From: Acholeplasmatales bacterium
Lineage (GTDB): Bacteria > Bacillota_I > Bacilli_A > Acholeplasmatales > Anaeroplasmataceae
Reading direction: 5' to 3'
NCBI GenBank assembly: GCA_900770055.1
Contig: CAAGJD010000194.1
Location: 1 to 13,903, forward strand
DNA: 13,903 nt
How positions within the stretch are numbered: position 1 is the first letter of the stretch; every line of letters starts with the position of its first letter. Positions 12,548 to 13,903 of this stretch are shown here, piece by piece. Made by a program: the position numbers and the translations under genes. The notes beneath the pieces were generated by a model that was given only the letters and a program-made list of their open reading frames with translations, had not been told where the DNA came from and did no database searches.

Positions 12548-13807
12548 ATGAAAAAATTATTTAAGATTATATTTGGTATTTTTGGTACATTAATTACCTT
12601 GTCATTAATTTTATCAATAGTTGTAGTTTTCTTATTATATGATGATGAGAAGCCTAACTTTACAGCTGATACAGAATACAATACTATTCCTGTTAAGGTT
12701 GGAAAAGATTTAAAGAATTCATTAAACAATATTTCAACTACTAATTATTCTGATAATTATGTTGAATTATCATTAGATGTTGATACTCTTAATGGATTTT
12801 TAGTAGATATTATAAGGGATTCAATTAATGAAGAATATTTAATCTCAACTGATAAAATTGTCTCAATTAATAGTTTAAGTATAGATAGTATTTTCTTTAT
12901 TGGTGATGGAGATTATTTAGGATTAAAGTTAAGAGCTTCAGCCTTTGGCTTTTTCAAGACAACATTCTCAATATCAACAACACTAACATGTGATGAAAAT
13001 ATGGTATTAACAGCATCATATAAAAAATTTAATCTAGGAAATAATATTTCAATAGATAAATCTTATGTTGAAAGTATTTTAAATTCACTTGGTAATGAAA
13101 TAAATGGTAGTGTATCAGCATTTAATATTACAAGTGATTCAATTGAAATTGATTTAAGGAAATTCTTATCATCATCTACATCTAGTTCTTTAATTTTTGA
13201 TTTAATTTCATCAGCTGATATGAGTGTTAAATTTAGTGATTCTAAAGTAATAATACGATTTGATACTTCAAAACTTTTTAGTGATTATAGCTTTGATAAT
13301 CCTAAAACAACAAATGGAATTATGAGTGCTGTTGCAGAAGCATTATTAAATCCTAATGCTGATAGTAGCTTTACTATAAGCTTAACTGAAGAGCAATTTA
13401 ACGCTTTAATTTATGATGATGTTACTGTAGAAATAAATAAATTATCTAAAACATATGAAATAGGTGATGAATCATTCTCAATTTCTGTTATTCCTGATTC
13501 TGTATATTATAACATTTTCAGTTCTAAGATTGGTTTAGGAATTCTATTTAATAATCTTGAAGCTAGTGGTGAGGTAGATATTACACGTACTCTTGAAAAA
13601 AATGAAGAATTTATTACAAGCATTAAAATTGAGGTTGGAGGCTTTAAGATAGGTCAATATTATGTTGATAGTTATAGTGAACACTTATCAAGCTTTAGTA
13701 TTTCTAAAGACCAAATTATTGCATCATTGAATTTAGGTGATACATATAATATTAAAGATATTGAATTTGATGAAGTATCAAAAATAATAAAAATAACAAT
13801 TATGTAG
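12548..13807 (+). CDS. Signal-anchored extracellular protein of unknown function
   Basis: Codes for 419 residues. It starts MKKLFKI and has a single hydrophobic helix (about 8-31) without an obvious cleavage site, then a large extracellular part of about 385 residues rich in Ser, Asn, Asp and Ile. The extracellular part shows alternating beta-type stretches with helix segments such as DVDTLNGFLVDIIRDSI (77-93) and TEEQFNALIYDDV (about 280-292), which look like related beginnings of two similar domains. There are no Cys pairs, catalytic motif, LPXTG anchor or lipobox. The architecture recalls YpmS/DUF2140-type envelope proteins, which are also signal-anchored, but I cannot claim homology. The SD AGGTGA lies at 12535-12540 across the upstream stop codon, seven bases before the ATG. 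The aldo/keto reductase gene follows seven bases after this stop. Confidence 0.7.
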   Translation: MKKLFKIIFGIFGTLITLSLILSIVVVFLLYDDEKPNFTADTEYNTIPVKVGKDLKNSLNNISTTNYSDNYVELSLDVDTLNGFLVDIIRDSINEEYLISTDKIVSINSLSIDSIFFIGDGDYLGLKLRASAFGFFKTTFSISTTLTCDENMVLTASYKKFNLGNNISIDKSYVESILNSLGNEINGSVSAFNITSDSIEIDLRKFLSSSTSSSLIFDLISSADMSVKFSDSKVIIRFDTSKLFSDYSFDNPKTTNGIMSAVAEALLNPNADSSFTISLTEEQFNALIYDDVTVEINKLSKTYEIGDESFSISVIPDSVYYNIFSSKIGLGILFNNLEASGEVDITRTLEKNEEFITSIKIEVGGFKIGQYYVDSYSEHLSSFSISKDQIIASLNLGDTYNIKDIEFDEVSKIIKITIM

Positions 13808-13814
13808 GTGAAAT

Positions 13815-13903
13815 ATGGATAGTAATTACAAATTATCAAATGGTGTATTAATTCCAAAAATTGGCTTTGGTACTTGGCAAATGTCAATGGAAGAAGCTTA
13901 TAA
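13815..13903 (+). CDS. Aldo/keto reductase, 5' end
   Basis: The gene is cut by the window edge after 29 codons. The visible residues contain LSNGVLIPKIGFGTWQM, the N-terminal signature of aldo/keto reductases (NG...P.iGfGTW), which form a TIM barrel and use NADPH to reduce aldehydes and ketones. The start ATG follows AGGTGA (13806-13811), whose first bases are part of the upstream stop codon. It is therefore probably in the same operon as the envelope genes, although it is a soluble enzyme. The substrate is not readable from this fragment. Confidence 0.88.
   Translation, partial: MDSNYKLSNGVLIPKIGFGTWQMSMEEAY

Noticed and set aside
12496..12729. Minus-strand open frame at the start of the 419-residue protein gene
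   Set aside because: It covers two plus-strand genes with SDs and has no supporting signals.
13672..13887. Minus-strand open frame at the window end
   Set aside because: It covers the end of the envelope gene and the clear aldo/keto reductase start.
1..13903. CRISPR array, tRNA or rRNA genes
   Set aside because: No regularly spaced direct repeats, no cloverleaf pattern and no rRNA signature were seen; the only long direct repeat is the coding duplication at 4813-5250.

Overview
The window is AT-rich bacterial DNA with all genes on the + strand, short intergenic gaps, strong AGGAG/AGGTGA ribosome-binding sites and TTA/ATA/AAA-rich codon use. TGA is used as a stop (6163-6165 and 12538-12540) and Trp is always TGG, so the code is standard. 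Together with a DegV-type fatty-acid-binding protein, a DUF1294 protein and a c-di-GMP-I riboswitch this suggests a low-GC Bacilli/Erysipelotrichia- or Acholeplasma-like Firmicute, perhaps uncultured and gut-associated. That placement is inference.

Layout. (1) 1-818: the 3' part of a cation:proton antiporter. (2) 848-2720: a complete, less AT-rich group II intron carrying a reverse transcriptase/maturase. It sits between the Shine-Dalgarno sequence and the start codon of a small protein-kinase-fold gene (2727-3263), which is followed 12 bases later by a GH28 glycosidase without a signal peptide (3276-4523). (3) 4585-8397: a coiled-coil DUF2130 protein (predicted PD-(D/E)XK nuclease fold) with an exact-period internal duplication, then a membrane-anchored protein with two Rossmann-like segments and a C-terminal segment resembling bacterial RyR-like domains; the second gene has a promoter with a palindromic spacer. 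(4) 8487-9254: an SDR oxidoreductase. (5) 9331-9698: two tiny tandem paralogous membrane proteins ending at a strong terminator. (6) 9815-10690: DegV family protein. (7) 10726-11961: promoter, c-di-GMP-I riboswitch, terminator and a GGDEF diguanylate cyclase with a C-terminal GAF-like domain. The product of the enzyme is the ligand of its own leader. (8) 12038-13903: a compact membrane/envelope operon (DUF1294 protein, a 68-residue two-helix protein, a 419-residue signal-anchored extracellular protein) running into the start of an aldo/keto reductase cut by the window end.

The most interesting points are regulatory. The intron splits the Shine-Dalgarno region so exactly that splicing would rebuild AGGTGA in front of the kinase ATG. 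The riboswitch shows a complete two-state design, with a 10-base antiterminator complementary to aptamer helix P2. The terminator after the cyclase holds a promoter -10 box in its loop, which would start the next operon.
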